Shown here piece after piece: positions 1 to 12,830 of a stretch of 64,000 bases of DNA. The notes under the pieces were generated by a model. It did not search any database, was not told the DNA's origin, and saw only the letters and a list, made by a program, of their open reading frames with translations. The stretch is from Paroedura picta (taxonomy: Eukaryota > Chordata > Lepidosauria > Squamata > Gekkonidae). A program made the position numbers and the translations under genes. Each line of letters begins with the position of its first letter. Within the stretch, counting starts at the first letter, position 1. The DNA is taken from positions 57,967,934-58,031,933 of the forward strand of contig NC_135374.1 of NCBI RefSeq assembly GCF_049243985.1. Direction: 5' to 3'.

Positions 1-447
1 TTGGCAGGGGGGAAGAACATGGTTGGGAGGGAGCAGGCTAAAAACCACCTGAGGGGAGCATTTATGGGCAACTCCTTCTGCTGTTTCTCCTGAAAAATGT
101 CCCACATCACCCTAGCTTTGCATTATAATGTAAAAATGGGACTGAAAACCCCATGTTTGCCTCATAGGTGTGAATAATGTTTAATATTATATTTCCTTTG
201 TTTATTTATATGCAATATTTATCACCTTTAAACTCTGGTTTTCAGTTTTTTCAAACTAAAAACAAGCAACAGCTATGGAAGGAAACAACATTTAAAATAA
301 TTCACTTTTTCAAAATCAGCAGAACAGCAAAGTCTACAACAGCAGAAAAAGGAACCTTTTAACCGTAGTAAAAAGTAATCACAAAAAATCAGACGGATTA
401 TCCAAAGAAATATGCCTTAATAAATAAATATGTTTTTATTTACACCT
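1..447. other. AT-rich non-coding DNA
   Basis: No gene, RNA or recognisable repeat is visible. The short open frame here is AT-rich, low in complexity and has no family resemblance. Confidence 0.5.
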
Positions 448-1240
448 AGGGATGTACACTTAGAAAAATTCTGAATTTTTCAGATTTGGGGAATTATATC
501 CATACTGATATTCCATATTGTTATGGTTTCCTATACTGCTTTGGAATTCAGATTAGGGGCTATAGAGAACAGCTGTGAACTTTTGGAGGTCCATTTTTCC
601 CTATGGAGAACATATTCTGAGGAACTATTTTTTCAATGAAATGACATGGAAATTGCAGGGAAACCAACTACTGCCTGCCTATCCAATTTTCAAACAATTT
701 GGATCAAGGGGTCCAGTTCTATGGGCTCCTGAACAAAGTGCTCACAACCATCCTACTGGTGTCCATTGCTTCCTATGGAGAAAATTCCATACTTTCTCCA
801 AGCTAAAGAGGCCAATAGCCAAGCACACAAGCGCAACCAATGGACAAAATATCCCAAATGCAAACAGAACTAACAAGTCCAATAAAACCAATGATAAGCA
901 AGAGAATCCCAGCAGAACCAATGGCCAATGTCAAAACAGAGAATCCAAGGCAAATAACTTCTGCAGAAGATTCTGATGCAAGCGCAATGTCAAACTAGAG
1001 AATCCATGCCAAATCAAGCTGGCAAGGCAATACCAAGGCTACCACCCCCCAACTTCCTTCCTTCACTCAGGAAACTGTGAAATTGAAGAAAAACAAGTCA
1101 GGGAGCCTTAAAACGCTGCCCCTGAATATTTCTGGAATTTTAGGGGCCACATTACTAGCATTCTCAAAAGACTGAAAATCACTCCAGATACCTGAATATA
1201 TCCCGAAATACTGAAAGTAGGGTTTTTTTAATGTATTCAG
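448..1240. repeat. Probable decayed interspersed repeat
   Basis: The left part (GGGATGTACACTTAG, then an AAATTCTGAATTTTTCAG block) and the right part (CCTGAATATATCCCGAAATACTG) echo each other as loose inverted repeats of the GAAT-ATTC type seen at the ends of some old reptile repeats. The interior has multiple variants of the phrases 'gagaatcc' and 'aaccaatgg'. No coding potential. The family is not assigned and the boundaries are approximate. Confidence 0.3.
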
Positions 1241-1519
1241 ACTGGAAATATTCAAATGTATTTGCCTTCTTAAAAGAAGTGAAATATGGAATGCCATGCA
1301 GATCCTGAAGGAGGGTTTTCCATAAGGTTGGAGTGACTATTGACAAGTTGATGTCATGAAAGGACACTACCTGGAGTAGGTTGGAAATTCTCAGCAAAAT
1401 TCATATGGGAGACTGTACTGTAGGAGATACTTTAAACTTAAACTGTTTAAGGCTCAATAAACCAAAGCAAGGACCTTAAATGGAATAGAATTTGTATGCG
1501 CGTAATGTTTATATTATTA

Positions 1520-2330
1520 ATCAAGCAGCAGCATTGTGTACTAACTGTAGATATTGGACACTTCCAGGCGAGTTGCCTTACAATAGTCTAACCTAGAAGT
1601 CACCAGAACATGAATATCTATGACCAGGTTTTAAAATGTACATAAGCAGAGCCTCCTGGAACAGTCTAGAGGTCCATCAAGTGAAGCATGCTGTTTCACA
1701 CAGTGGCCAACCAGTTGCCCTGAGAGTCCAAATAATCCCTGAAAACGAACTTCAGGAATCCTTCAAGGAAGGATCCCAAGGGAAAGATTTGAACTACTAC
1801 ATCATGATCCTGAGAGTCCATCAAAGAGTCCATTCTGATCCTTAGAGTCCATCAAAAGAGTATTATAATTAATGGTATCAAAATCTGCTGAGAGATTTAC
1901 AAGAACCGACAAGATTATGCTGCCCAGTTGCTACAAAAAGAGGGTGACTAAAGATGTTTCTGTTCTGAAGCCAGGACTGAGACCAGACTGAATATTGTCT
2001 TCATTCAAGGCTTTTCTTGAGTTGGTTACTACCATTTCAAGCATCTTGTTTAATGAAGACACACTGAAAATTGGCCTAAAGTTGTTTAGATTCATGGAGT
2101 CCTATGATAACTACTTGAAGAAGAGCTTAAATAAATCTCCCTCTGGGAGTCCAGTGATACTGATGATTTACCACCACACAGATTATTAGAATAGCTATTC
2201 TCCCCCAGCTAGCTTTTACCTGGTCTAATGGGAAAGGATCAAGAAGGCAAAACATAGCAGGAGTTCCAAGGGCCTTGTCACCATTATCTGGAGAAACTGA
2301 GTCTAAACCATTGTGTCCCACCTGCTATTG
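1520..2330 (-). repeat. Decayed retroposon-like repeat, same family as 47254-47935
   Basis: The stretch at about 1530-1625 follows the same order of phrases as about 47830-47935: a 'tgtactaactg...cacttccagg' block, then 'ttacaatagtctaacctag' against 'ttacagtaatctagcttgg'. The shared order and orientation argue for two old copies of one dispersed repeat, read here from its 3' side. The part beyond 1640 has no counterpart in the other copy. The family name is unknown to me. Confidence 0.4.
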
Positions 2331-5300
2331 AATCTATACATCAGTTGAACAGCAGCTTTGATAATCTTTTAAAACTATTTAAATAATCAGAAGTAAATAT
2401 TACCTTTTTAGTCATAAGAACCAAGGTGAAAGTCTGTAAACATAATAATCTGTAATAATAAGAAAAGATATTGCTTTTCTTATCAGTATGGGTTTAATAT
2501 AGCTAGGTATTAGGTAGGTAGATGTTTTAGATGTCAGCTAGGTAGATGTTTTAAGTTAATTAACACATTAACTGATGAAGCCATATATTATTACCCATAA
2601 AGGACTTTATATAATAATACTATATAGTCTATAATCCCAGCAAATTATGTCAACCACATGGGAGATAGCAGTTCATAAAATCTGTAGCACCCAGATCAGG
2701 TCTTGAATCTAACACTGGGAATCATACCCAGAGAGTAGCTGATAACTCAGGCAATTCCTTGGTCTTAATTCTAAAGAAACTGGGAGGCTGTTTCTTGTGA
2801 TACCAAAGGCCCATTAGCACTAAACACAGCAAGGCTGCTTCCATAGGGAGATTTTTCTCCACCTCCATACAATGTCACAATCTGGTCATGATCCAGTTGT
2901 TCTTTCCCTGTCTTCTGTTTACTCATCCCCAAGCATGCATTGCTATGAACCTTTGGGGAAAACAGCTACCCAAGCAAGTTCGCAGTTCTTCTGAAGATGG
3001 AAGTGTATATTTTCCAAGATTCATGCACCTCCTGGCTGCCATTTCCCCCATTGCAGCACTGGTGGACCTTTGAAAAAAAAATGATTATCCAGATCTAACA
3101 CTGCACAGTAATTGCCTCCAAGCCCTCTGGTGGTGCCAGAGGGAGGTAGGGGAAATGGTAGTTGATGCCATGCAGAAAACTCTGCTTGCTACCAATGCCC
3201 ATGCCTCTGTATTTTCAGTGGTGATGACTGGATGTGATGCACCAAAGGCGTGACCACATCAACCCTGTTGTTCTAAAAACAGTGTTGTTGTTTTTGCTAA
3301 AGGGGTGCTGGTACTCATATATACGATAGGAATCAAGTTTATATTGCACACATTCAGATATGTTAATAAATAGCTTCTTTGTGGAGGGCACAAGAAACAA
3401 CAGAGAAGACACAAAGAAGGCAGGTGTATACTAGCTGTAACACTTTTCTGACATCTTTTGTTCTGTTTTGAATTCTGTTCTGCTAGGAATCACGCTAAAT
3501 GCACTGCAAATGTGATTTTAGGTGAAGTCCTATCAAAATGACATGATCGAGGCAAGGCAGAACATTTTCTTTGTCATCATTCCATATCCTCTGGATGTCC
3601 ATTTCTTCCATTGTAAGATGGAAGGAAGGTGTAAGATGCAGGAGGGTGCTGGACTACATAGATTCTGGATTGATCTAGCATGATCACAATTACAGGATTA
3701 GATGAAGCAGAGCACATTCAGACTACTCGGGAATAGTTTTCCAGGTGTTAATGTAATGAAAGATCCCCAGAGACTCTTTACAGCATAAGGCATTTCTGTG
3801 GAGAGAGGAAATGTCATCTGTTTCTTCTTTCCCATGTTCTCTGAGAAAACATGCATACTTTAGATTTCTGTATGTCTGGAGGTCAATGTCATGCCATGAT
3901 GGCAGTGAAAGACCATGAAGATAAGATGCTCCTCAAAATGCTTCCTTTTTACATTCTCTCACAGAAAACTTTGGCTCCCTGGTGTTTATGCTCCGTGATG
4001 AGCATGTGAGTGGGCAAGGTGCATCTTAGTAGAATGGCAAACACTATGTGAGAGAATTAAGCTGTGGTTCTTCTTCTAACTATGTATGCATTTATATAGT
4101 GTTACCAGTGTGAATGCCACTTGACAGAATGCAGAAAGATAAGTTCCTGCCATGAGGAGTTTACAGTATAAATATGGTACAAGAGGAGGGGATAAATAAG
4201 GAAAGAATATGCATTCATTCCAGTTACACAGGTTTTGGCTTATATTCAATAGGGAATTGGGAATAAGGATTGTCCCAAATTCTGTATGGAAAGTTGGGGA
4301 GGTTGGAAAGAAATGAAACAGGTAGTACCAGGTGTTTTAAGAGGCAATTCTAGGTTTATGGGGAGGAAAGGACAAAGAGAAGGGTCACTTGAGAAACAGA
4401 ATCAAATCCTTCTAAGCCTGTTGACATCAACAGAAAAGAGTGCCTCTGCTTGGGATTGTGCTGCAAAGAGACTTTTGGACTGCTAAGTGTGGTGGAACAG
4501 GGATGTTATTGAGACACAGAGTGGAGAGAGAAAGGGGCTAAGCTTTGAAAGAAACGTTGAGAAGGTTGCGATGGATCTTAAAGCTGGCAGAAAGTTAATG
4601 TAGAGCTTTAAGGAGGGTCATTCCCTGGTCAGTGTGACAGGGGCACCGTGCTGGTCAGAGGTGAGAGGCCTGAAATTTACCACAAGGATAATGGAGAGGA
4701 TGAAGTTGCAAAAGCACAGGCACTAAACAAAAGTTACCTTTTATTTGCTGATGGAGATCTGTCCTTTCCCTTATGTCAGGCTTGGTCCCTGACAGATATT
4801 AGAGATGTGAGTTTGGACAGAGTGGGGAAAAATCAGTGGTAGAGAGATAGATATTGGTGCTATCAGCATATACTTATCCCTTATCCCTTTTCAGAGGAAG
4901 CAACGTTTCCTTCTCTATAATTCAGATTGTCACATATAAAATGGGGGTAATCATGTCTATCTAAACCGAAAAATGTTTTCAGCCCTTGGTTCTATTCTAA
5001 GCAATTTACATGGAATTAAAGTTCACTTTCTTTACTGTGATATACTTAGGACCAAAGATTTCCTCATATGAGCAGTTGTATCAGCCTATAAATGCTTTGC
5101 ATGTGGCACCAACAAAATATTTTGCAACCTGTGGGAACATCTTGGAGTAAGTGAGCTGATGCTGGACTAATGAGAGCTGCATTTTGAACAGTAGCCCAGG
5201 GTGGCATAATTCCTTTACATAAAATATTGCCTTTGGGGAAGAAATCAAATAAGCAGAGAGGGTCCATGGCAGATATGAGTGTACGGAGGACTCACCTAGA

Positions 5301-5529
5301 CAACTCATCATGCAGTGCACCTTGGAGACTACTGTTTGATAGTCCAGTTTTGGAATGTTTTATAGTGAAGAGCTCTGCCTAGGAAAGGAATGCTGGTCTG
5401 AACATGTTATAGCAAACTATTATTTAGCATATTTGTTCATTAGTGGTCCACCTCAATTTAAAACAGTCTTGCCTAACCTGCTTCTGAGACTATTTCCTTT
5501 CCTTTCTTTCCAGCTCCTTTGATCCAAGG
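2331..5529. other. Non-coding stretch, no gene seen
   Basis: About 3.2 kb of AT-rich sequence with many stops in all frames. It contains small local duplications (for example 'ggtagatgttttag' twice at about 2517-2555) but no open frame with recognisable homology, no RNA gene and no clear transposon ends. Confidence 0.5.
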
Positions 5530-5537
5530 ATCTTGAG

Positions 5538-5673
5538 CAGGGGTAGTCAAACTGCGGACCTCCAGATGTCCATGGACTACAATTTGCATGAGCCCCTGCC
5601 AGTATTTTCTGGCAGGGGCTCATGGGAATTGTAGTCCATGGACATCTGGAGGGCCACAGTTTGACTACCCCTG
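5538..5673. mobile_element. hAT-type foldback MITE with perfect 8-bp TSD
   Basis: This is a 136-bp near-perfect palindrome. It starts CAGGGGTAGTCAAACTG and ends with the reverse complement, and the inner arms meet near the phrase 'ctggcaggggctcatg'. It is flanked on both sides by the identical 8-mer ATCTTGAG (5530-5537 and 5674-5681), the duplication length expected of hAT transposase. It carries no coding capacity and must have been moved in trans. Relatives lie at 19281-19387 and 62513-62582. Confidence 0.88.
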
Positions 5674-5962
5674 ATCTTGAGCAATGAACTGTTTTGATTT
5701 AAAGACATTCCAGTGTCATGTGGGATAAGGAGTCAACCGTTTTCAGGCCACATTGGTAAAGCCTTTCCAAATAAAGTAATTATAATATCTCTCATATAGA
5801 ACTGTTGAAGGGGTAGCATTCAAGCATGTGAGCATGAACACTCTACAGAAGAAGGAACTATTAAAAACTTTGCATATGCTGTGGAGATCATAAATTGAGT
5901 AATATCAAAAAAATGGTAGCATAATTTCCAGGCTTGTATAACTGAGCTAATGTGATCTACAT

Positions 5963-6346
5963 CAGTGGTCCCCAACCTTGTTATCACCGGGGACTGGTCA
6001 ACGCTTGACAATTTTACAGAGGCCCGGGGGGGGTAGTCTTTTGCCAAGGGATGTCGCTGCCGCCTGAGCCCCTGCTCCACTTGCTTTCCTGCCGGTGCCC
6101 CTGACTTCCCGCCGCCCGCTGGAGGGCGCTGCCAGCAGCAGCTGCACAGTGCCATGCCGAGGGGGAGCCCCAGCCATGGCAGCCGCTGGAGAGCACCAAA
6201 GGTGAGCCAGTGGCAGAGTGGCAGGGCAGTCCCCGAGGCAGAAGCTGGGGAGGAGGACGAGGAGGAGCTGCGGCCCGGTACGAACTGATCCCCGGACTGG
6301 TCCCGGTCCCAGGCCCAGTCCCCAGATCGGGGGTTGGGGACCACTG
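5963..6346. mobile_element. Non-autonomous hAT element, CAGTGGTCCCCAACC ends
   Basis: The element starts CAGTGGTCCCCAACC and ends GGTTGGGGACCACTG, an exact terminal inverted repeat of 15 bp. It is flanked by the 8-mers ATCTACAT (5955-5962) and ATCTAGAT (6347-6354), seven of eight matching. The GC-rich interior is unlike the AT-rich surroundings and codes for nothing. Its open frames are artefacts of GC content. It belongs with the element at 54361-54746. Confidence 0.85.
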
Positions 6347-6354
6347 ATCTAGAT

Positions 6355-7011
6355 CTTTTATAAATTTCTGAATAGTACAGGTTCACTTGTCCTAATTCTC
6401 AAACCTAACAGGCCTTTTGACTTCTTGAATGCCAAGCGTAGCTTAATATACAAAGCTTCAAGTATATTAAATAAGGAATATAAAGGTGTCACAAAATCAT
6501 TCTTTGAATTACTAAAAAAGGAGTTTTTTTCTCCCTTTCCAGCAATTATTGGGAGTCAAGCAGCTTAACTGCTACCTCCTCAGTAGCAGAAGACCATTGA
6601 ACATAGCAAGTAAAATGCCTACTTACCATTTGGATGGAACAAGTGCTTAGAGTACAATTGACTATCCACGAGAGTACAGAAACTAAGAGAAACTGGGAGA
6701 TGTCCACTCTATATATTCTTCCAAGCTAACTTTCATGACAAATCTGAAATTATCTACCACTATAATAATCAATCATACTGCCCCCTTATGATAAAAAAGT
6801 AAAATCACATTTTCTGTCAACTCCTTTTTGTCCATTTAAGATGGCCAACCCTCTTTGCATGAAAAAATCAAACAGTTTGATACCTACAACATTTACTATC
6901 TTCTCTTTTGAAAATCTGTTATACAAATAGGAGAAGGTAGGGTTTTTTTTCTGGCTCACAGCCTATTTTTTAACCAAATGCACATCATCTTGACTAATTC
7001 AAGCACTGAGG
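6355..7011. other. Non-coding stretch, no feature seen
   Basis: AT-rich sequence with no gene, RNA or transposon ends that I can support. Confidence 0.5.
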
Positions 7012-7287
7012 TTACCTGCAATAAGGTTTGAATAACTGGGGTACTAATGTGTCAAATAGGTTTCCCCAAAAAGGGGACCAATAAGAGGTCAATTCATGTT
7101 GGTTGTGATATGGAGGAATATAGGTTGATGTTACTATAAAGGAAAAAGCGATTGATTGTATCAAAACAGTCAAGATTAAATCAGATAAGGCAACTACTTC
7201 CCATCTGGAGATATTAAGGGCAAATATAAACAAAGGGCCAATTGAGCAAATGGTGTCTACTAGAAAAATGCCTTTGATAATATTCAC
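7012..7287 (-). pseudogene. Possible LINE endonuclease fragment
   Basis: The minus strand holds a 91-residue open frame. Its middle (S-F-I-V-T-S-T-Y-I-P-P, then a W/F-rich helix-like run ending L-F-D-T-L-V-P-Q-L) resembles the stretch of LINE AP-endonucleases where a beta strand ends in a tyrosine-hydrophobic-proline-proline motif before a helix. None of the catalytic Glu, Asp or His motifs can be placed with confidence, and the flanks do not extend the match. The reading is an inference from motif shape. It could also be a chance open frame. No host gene is indicated. Confidence 0.3.
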
Positions 7288-9419
7288 AGGCAGTATCTAG
7301 ATTGATATCAGTTGAGAATCTAATTTTATATGTCAGAAGAAGAAACTTTTCAAGAAGATAATTATGTTACTTCATTTCTAAAGATGATCCTAGCACTTAA
7401 AATGTGTTTATTACTAAACAGCTTCCAAAGAGTTTAGAACCTTTCAATCCAAAGGCAGTAGCCTAACAAGCAACCACATTTTTAAAAAGTCCAAGGCATA
7501 GTTTAGTGATCAACCACTGTCCTGTACTGAAGAAGCTACCCTACATAAAGCACCTTTTCAGAGTAAAGAGATGACAAGATTTATGTGAGTAAGTCAAGGC
7601 TAAAGGTTGACAGCAGGTCAAGCTTCACTCCAAGGGTCTGGCTACAATGTGGAGAAAGCTGAGAGCTAGGAAGTGCTCCAATAAATTGATCATTAATTAG
7701 AATAAACACTTGCATTGGAAGAAAAGACTTTTCTCCCCACAAGAGAATGGGCCCAATACTGTTCCAATGCATGCCTGAAAGGCAGTCCTCTCACTGATTT
7801 CAATAGCAGCCATTTGTCTCACAGCTATTGGAGGAAACGCAATCCACTAACATGGTAAGATTTTACCAATTCATTCTCAACCTGTTTTTCTTTTGTAGTT
7901 CAATCCTAGTTATGTTTTCATGGAACAAAGTTGGATACTTTGTCAGAATCTTACTCAAGCCTATGCAATGGAGCTAACTCCCAGGAAAGTGTTCTTCAGA
8001 TGACACTATTACAATTTTGGATCAATTATACAGGTATTGCCATTTTTAATGCTTATTGTACCATAATATTGAATGTATCTAAGATTCGACACTAGTTCTA
8101 TATTTGAATGTCATCAGTAAAAATAGAATTATTAGTAGGACTCTTCCTCATTGAATGACCATAAACAAGTGCTGACTCAGACATTTGAAGTTAAACAGAA
8201 ACAGACAAATCAGCTATAAACCCAATAGCCACACAGGACCCTTCATCAGATGAACCCTAGTTTTTCAGATGACACAAGTTTAGATAAGCAAGAACATGGA
8301 TCGAAGAATTTTTTTATCAATGGAATTTCTTTAAACTTGGGGGGGGGGATCTCTCTCTCTACCCTTACACTATTCTAAACCCACTGATTCAGTGGACTTG
8401 AATGGGTATAACTCATTTTAGGACTGCAGTATGTGCATAAGTGAATATTGGTTAGTAATTTTGTAAGACCTTAAAAGCAAATGCATTTGTTGTGTTATAA
8501 GCTTTCATGAGTAAGAGCTCCCCTTGTCAGACAAAAGAAGTGCACAGAGAGAAAGAGTCTGGAATTTGTCATTTGTTTCACACATCAGAACATCTTCTTT
8601 TAAATTGCATTCTATTATAAGGATTTTGCACTTAAAGGGAACAGCACTTGTCCACCAACAGCATCTTGGCGCCCACTGGATAAATTATGTTAATTGTATG
8701 CAGCTACATTTTGCAAATGAGGTACATCTGGTTTCCGATAGATTTCCAGCATGGCCTTCAGTGCTGAACTATCCTACCATTTAAAGCACATGGGCCCTGA
8801 TTTTTATTTTGTTTTGTAATAAATAAAGAAAATGGGTGGAAACAATTGTTGCTTGTAGGGAAAGAACCTTTAATATTTGTGAAACCCCAATATGTTTAAT
8901 GTCAAATGAGCTCGTTAAGGTCAATACTTATAGAAGGGAAAGTACCATTCTACTGAGAATCGGAAGTGATATTCCCTGAAGAATTTTGATGTGAAACATG
9001 TTGCGGCTTCATAAATATTAAAGAGTCTTTCCCTACAAGCCACAATTTGGGGGGGGGGGGTCTGTTTTCTTCGCTGGACTTGGTGCAGCCCTTTTCTTGT
9101 TTCTTGTAGTCAATAAAGAAAGGAAGTCATATTGGAAAGTGTCCGGGAGTTGAAAGATACTGTCCACTTTCATTTTTCCTCACCAGGCATGATTAAGTAA
9201 CAGAATACCCAGCATCTCAGTGCAGCCTCAAAGTCATTTTAACAACATTGCTTTTAATGAGATCAAAAGGAAGTATTTTATCTAACTAGCATTGTGCCAA
9301 GCTGTGACCAGAGTTGCTTGCTGGGCAGTCTTCATTTTTGGAATTTTTTCCATTACTTGTTTAATACGTACCATATTAATGCAATCAGGGGTGGGGTAGG
9401 GTGGAAACTGGAATAATTC
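7288..9419. other. Non-coding stretch with faint repeat traces
   Basis: No gene is seen. About 8495-8540 ('aagctttcatgagtaagagc' followed by 'cttgtcagac') looks like a decayed copy of the 'agctttcgtg...cttc.tcagata' repeat that is clearer at 21117-21246. About 8980-9010 has a 'gtgaaacatgttgcgg' phrase common at the ends of some repeats. A G-homopolymer lies at 9050-9060. Confidence 0.4.
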
Positions 9420-9800
9420 ATACACCAAAACATCAGTTAGAAATTGCAAGTTGCATCAATTCCATTTAACCAATCAGTTTCAAAGAACTTGTAAGGCTCC
9501 CGTGACCATTGTGCAGCTGGTAATTCTGTGTCACAACTAATTACTGCCTAATAGCCGTTGAAGGGACAAAGTCCCCTGTTTCAAAGAGACCTCTATTTCG
9601 TCTTGCTTTCAGGCCTAATCTGACCCTGAATGGCAGAGATTACATGAGGTAATATGGCAGTTATTTCTACCTGCTGTAGTTCATAAGCTCCATCTCCAGC
9701 TGAGGCAGCAGCTCCCTTCCCCCCCTCCCCCGACAAAGATTATTTGTCATTAAAATGCTCCGTCGTCTTCCTCCCCCCCTTCAAATCTAGTTGTTGCCTA
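9420..9800. promoter_or_regulatory. Candidate distal enhancer (non-repeat, motif-dense)
   Basis: This stretch looks unique and contains clustered developmental motifs: CAGCTG E-box with TAATT (about 9516-9525), CTAATTAC (about 9537), two TTTCAAAGA TCF/LEF-like sites (about 9479 and 9581), ACAAAG Sox-like sites (about 9567 and 9734), and CATTAAAATG. It lies about 14 kb upstream of the OLIG2 promoter. Function is inferred from motif density only. Cross-species conservation has not been tested. Confidence 0.3.
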
Positions 9801-9951
9801 CACTTTCAGAAAGGTTTTTGAAGGAAGATTAGCAGGATTAGGAAAGGTTCACATATGTTCAACTTCAGTATTGGTATTCAAGACATCACAACTGCAGTAC
9901 CACCCAGGCAGTGCAAGTGAGTGCAGGGAGAAAGCGCAAAGCTGGGGGGGG

Positions 9952-10122
<171 letters not shown>

Positions 10123-10149
10123 TTGTTCCCTCAAAGCCACCTGAGCATT

Positions 10150-10330
10150 TTGTTTTGTAGCAGGCTGCCAAATTTCAATGTGTGCATTTATTTGCATATG
10201 TCTAATTAATGTGTACAAGTGAATATGCAAATCAGATATTTTTTAAGCATTTGTTTGATAGCAATTGTTTGCTTAAACAGTTAACAGTCTACAGGCATGT
10301 CCCTGTTAGGAGTGTAATGTTTGTTCAAAT
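10150..10330. promoter_or_regulatory. Candidate regulatory block with octamer and homeodomain sites
   Basis: Non-repeat AT-rich block carrying ATTTGCAT (about 10190) and ATGCAAAT (about 10224), the two orientations of the POU octamer, with CTAATTAAT between them, followed by TTTGTTTGATAGCAATTGTTTG. The arrangement is typical of neural enhancers bound by POU and homeodomain factors, but no function is shown by sequence alone. Confidence 0.3.
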
Positions 10331-12830
10331 AAGTTGCCCACATGCAAGTACTCTTGTGCTGGTTTAAGCTGTTTATTTTAATTTGCTTCCATGTTTCTGG
10401 CAACCAGAATGAGCCCCCCCCCCAAAAAAAAGCAGAGCTTTGAATGTTCTATTTGAACAGTGAAATTACAAGGATTCTTCCCATGACCATCACAGCCTGA
10501 TAATCTCAAGAACCCAGCTGGGAACGAAGTTCACCCAGAAACTTTTGCAAAGGTTCTCTGAAATTCCTGTTCAAAAAGAGCCGTTTCTCAGACTAGAGGA
10601 GCGGCCAAGCAGGGCTTTCTGACAATGGCTTTCTGGGTGGCACAGATGTGTTTGTCTCTTTCACTTTCATATGTTTAAAATGCCTTAAGGTGTAGTCTTT
10701 ATAAAAGTAAGCTGCTTGGTAGCCAAGAAAACATTTTACTCAGGCCATAAACACTTCTGTTTAATCCCACTCTTTATCAATGTACCTCTTCCTTCTTCTT
10801 CCCATCAACTTGAAAAGATCATCTAACCCTCCACAAACAATATGTCTCTGTTATCATTGCTTTTAAAACCACCTCCATAATTTTAAAAGCTGCTCCTCGC
10901 GTAACTTTTCTTTCTGCCTAGACCACTTCAGGTCCTTTGACTCACTCATTACCCTCTATTCCGGCCCTGGAATAGAATTCCCACAAACCCATTGTGCATT
11001 TCTTTTCCTCTAAGAGGGAAATCACATTCTACCCACAAAGAAGAAACTGGGCTGCAGCAGCCGAGCATGATGCACCTGTAATCTTCTCACCTGCTCTGAG
11101 CTGCATTAATGCCTAACAAGAGAGCTGTCAGGGAGAGTTCGAACTGTTAAGGGGTCTTCGGCACAGCAAAGCAGGTGTTTCCTTCTCTTCCTCCCACTGT
11201 GTAAGCAAGCTAGAAAATCCAACACCCTCTGAAAAGCAGAAGATGAGAGGGATTTGTGGGATGAAGAGGCTAGGCGGAGAATGTGGGGATCTCAGAGACA
11301 TAATAGATGTGGTGACAAGCGTGCACTATAGAACTTCTCATACAGGGAATATTATGCAAAAGAGCTGCATTTCCCCATATGCTGAAAACCCCAGAGAGCT
11401 CTCTGACAATGACAAAAGAGGTCCCAGCCACAAGCTGCACGGGGCTCAGACTGTCAAGCAAACAGTATTTCAGATGTTGGGGGGAGGGGGAAGGATATTT
11501 CTCCAAAAGAAATTCAGCTTGATGTGCAGTGACATGGCTTGGCTTTACATAGAAAAAATGTTCAAAAATCTTCAGAAATCTGGATGTCAGTTTATGACAA
11601 ACCAGCCTCACAGAACATAATTGTCACTTCTTCATAATAGGATGTGCATAGGAAAAAGTATTGCAGCACAATCAGGATTAAACAGCCTTTGCTTAAATTT
11701 AGCAAATACTCGAAACTGCTGATTATTAGAGGCAATTGGATTAATAGGAGTGCAGCATTAACTGTAGTGAGTCATGAATAAAGTTCTAAAGATTAATTCA
11801 TTAATGTAATTATTGGATGAGCAAACAAAGGCCTTTGATTTCATTACTGACCCTCTAAGACATTGTGTACGTTTCTTTGTCATGTGGTAACTCCTTTGCT
11901 CTTGAGAATGAAATGTGGCACACATGTTGAAACAATTCTGTTTTAAACTCAACCCCTACATGTGCTTTCAAAAGTAAGTGGAAAATGTCACATGAAATTT
12001 CACTTGAACACTGAGACTTCAGATTGAAGTTTGATGTGCATGTTCAGGACAACCCTCTGTGTTTTGCATCAACCTCTCAAGACTTACCCTATGCCGGTTT
12101 CAAGCAGGACAAGATATGAAATACGATGTAATCTTCTATCTGACTTGCAGATTACAGCAAAGCTTGGTTTGTGTGTTTATGACATATCTCTCTTTTTTGA
12201 CAGAAAAGTCAAAGATGAAAAATACAAAATACAAGTGTCTCTGGAAATATTAGAATGCAAGTATGTGTTCAGTTTCTAAATGTCCTGCTTAGGCCTGAAC
12301 TAGACTTCTGTACCTCTTTGCTACAGAGGATTGGAAACCCAAGGCCTGTCAAGCTCTGCACTTTACCGGTATTGCTTTATTTATATAGTATTTTAATAGG
12401 TAAGAAAATAGAGATTTAAAAGGGGGGGGAATAACCACAGGCTCTATGCTGTGAATGCCACCCACCAATGCCAGTCTAACGGTCTATGTACAGCTAGTCA
12501 AGTCTAAAGACATTGATTTTGTGGGCTTAAACTGGAGTAATTCTGCACAGGATTATACTGTAAGTAATGCAGAGTGATCCTGTGCATGCTAATTCAGAAG
12601 CAAGCCTCGCTGATTTCAGTAAGACTTATTAACTTAGAACCTGCTCCAAAAAAACAAACATACCAGGAATGGCAGCATGTAAACCTAAATAAACAAACAA
12701 ACAAACAAATAATGTCCCTAAGAGTGCGACCATTTCTCTTAAACAGAGAACGGTAGGAATGTCTCTTCTAAGGGCATTTCTCATCTACACTTTTATAAAT
12801 ATATAAGTATTTTGCATTTATTAATCACTA
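10331..12830. other. Non-coding stretch, one further candidate regulatory patch
   Basis: No gene or clear repeat. Around 10900-11170 there is a non-repeat patch with CACCTG (about 11074 and 11090), GCATTAATGC (about 11104) and GAGCTGTCAGGG. The plus and minus open frames at 11243-11620 overlap each other and have no recognisable homology. A short AAAC microsatellite lies at about 12687-12710. Confidence 0.4.

Noticed and set aside
5820-6386. 188-residue minus-strand frame
   Set aside because: Most of it is the GC-rich hAT element at 5963-6346.
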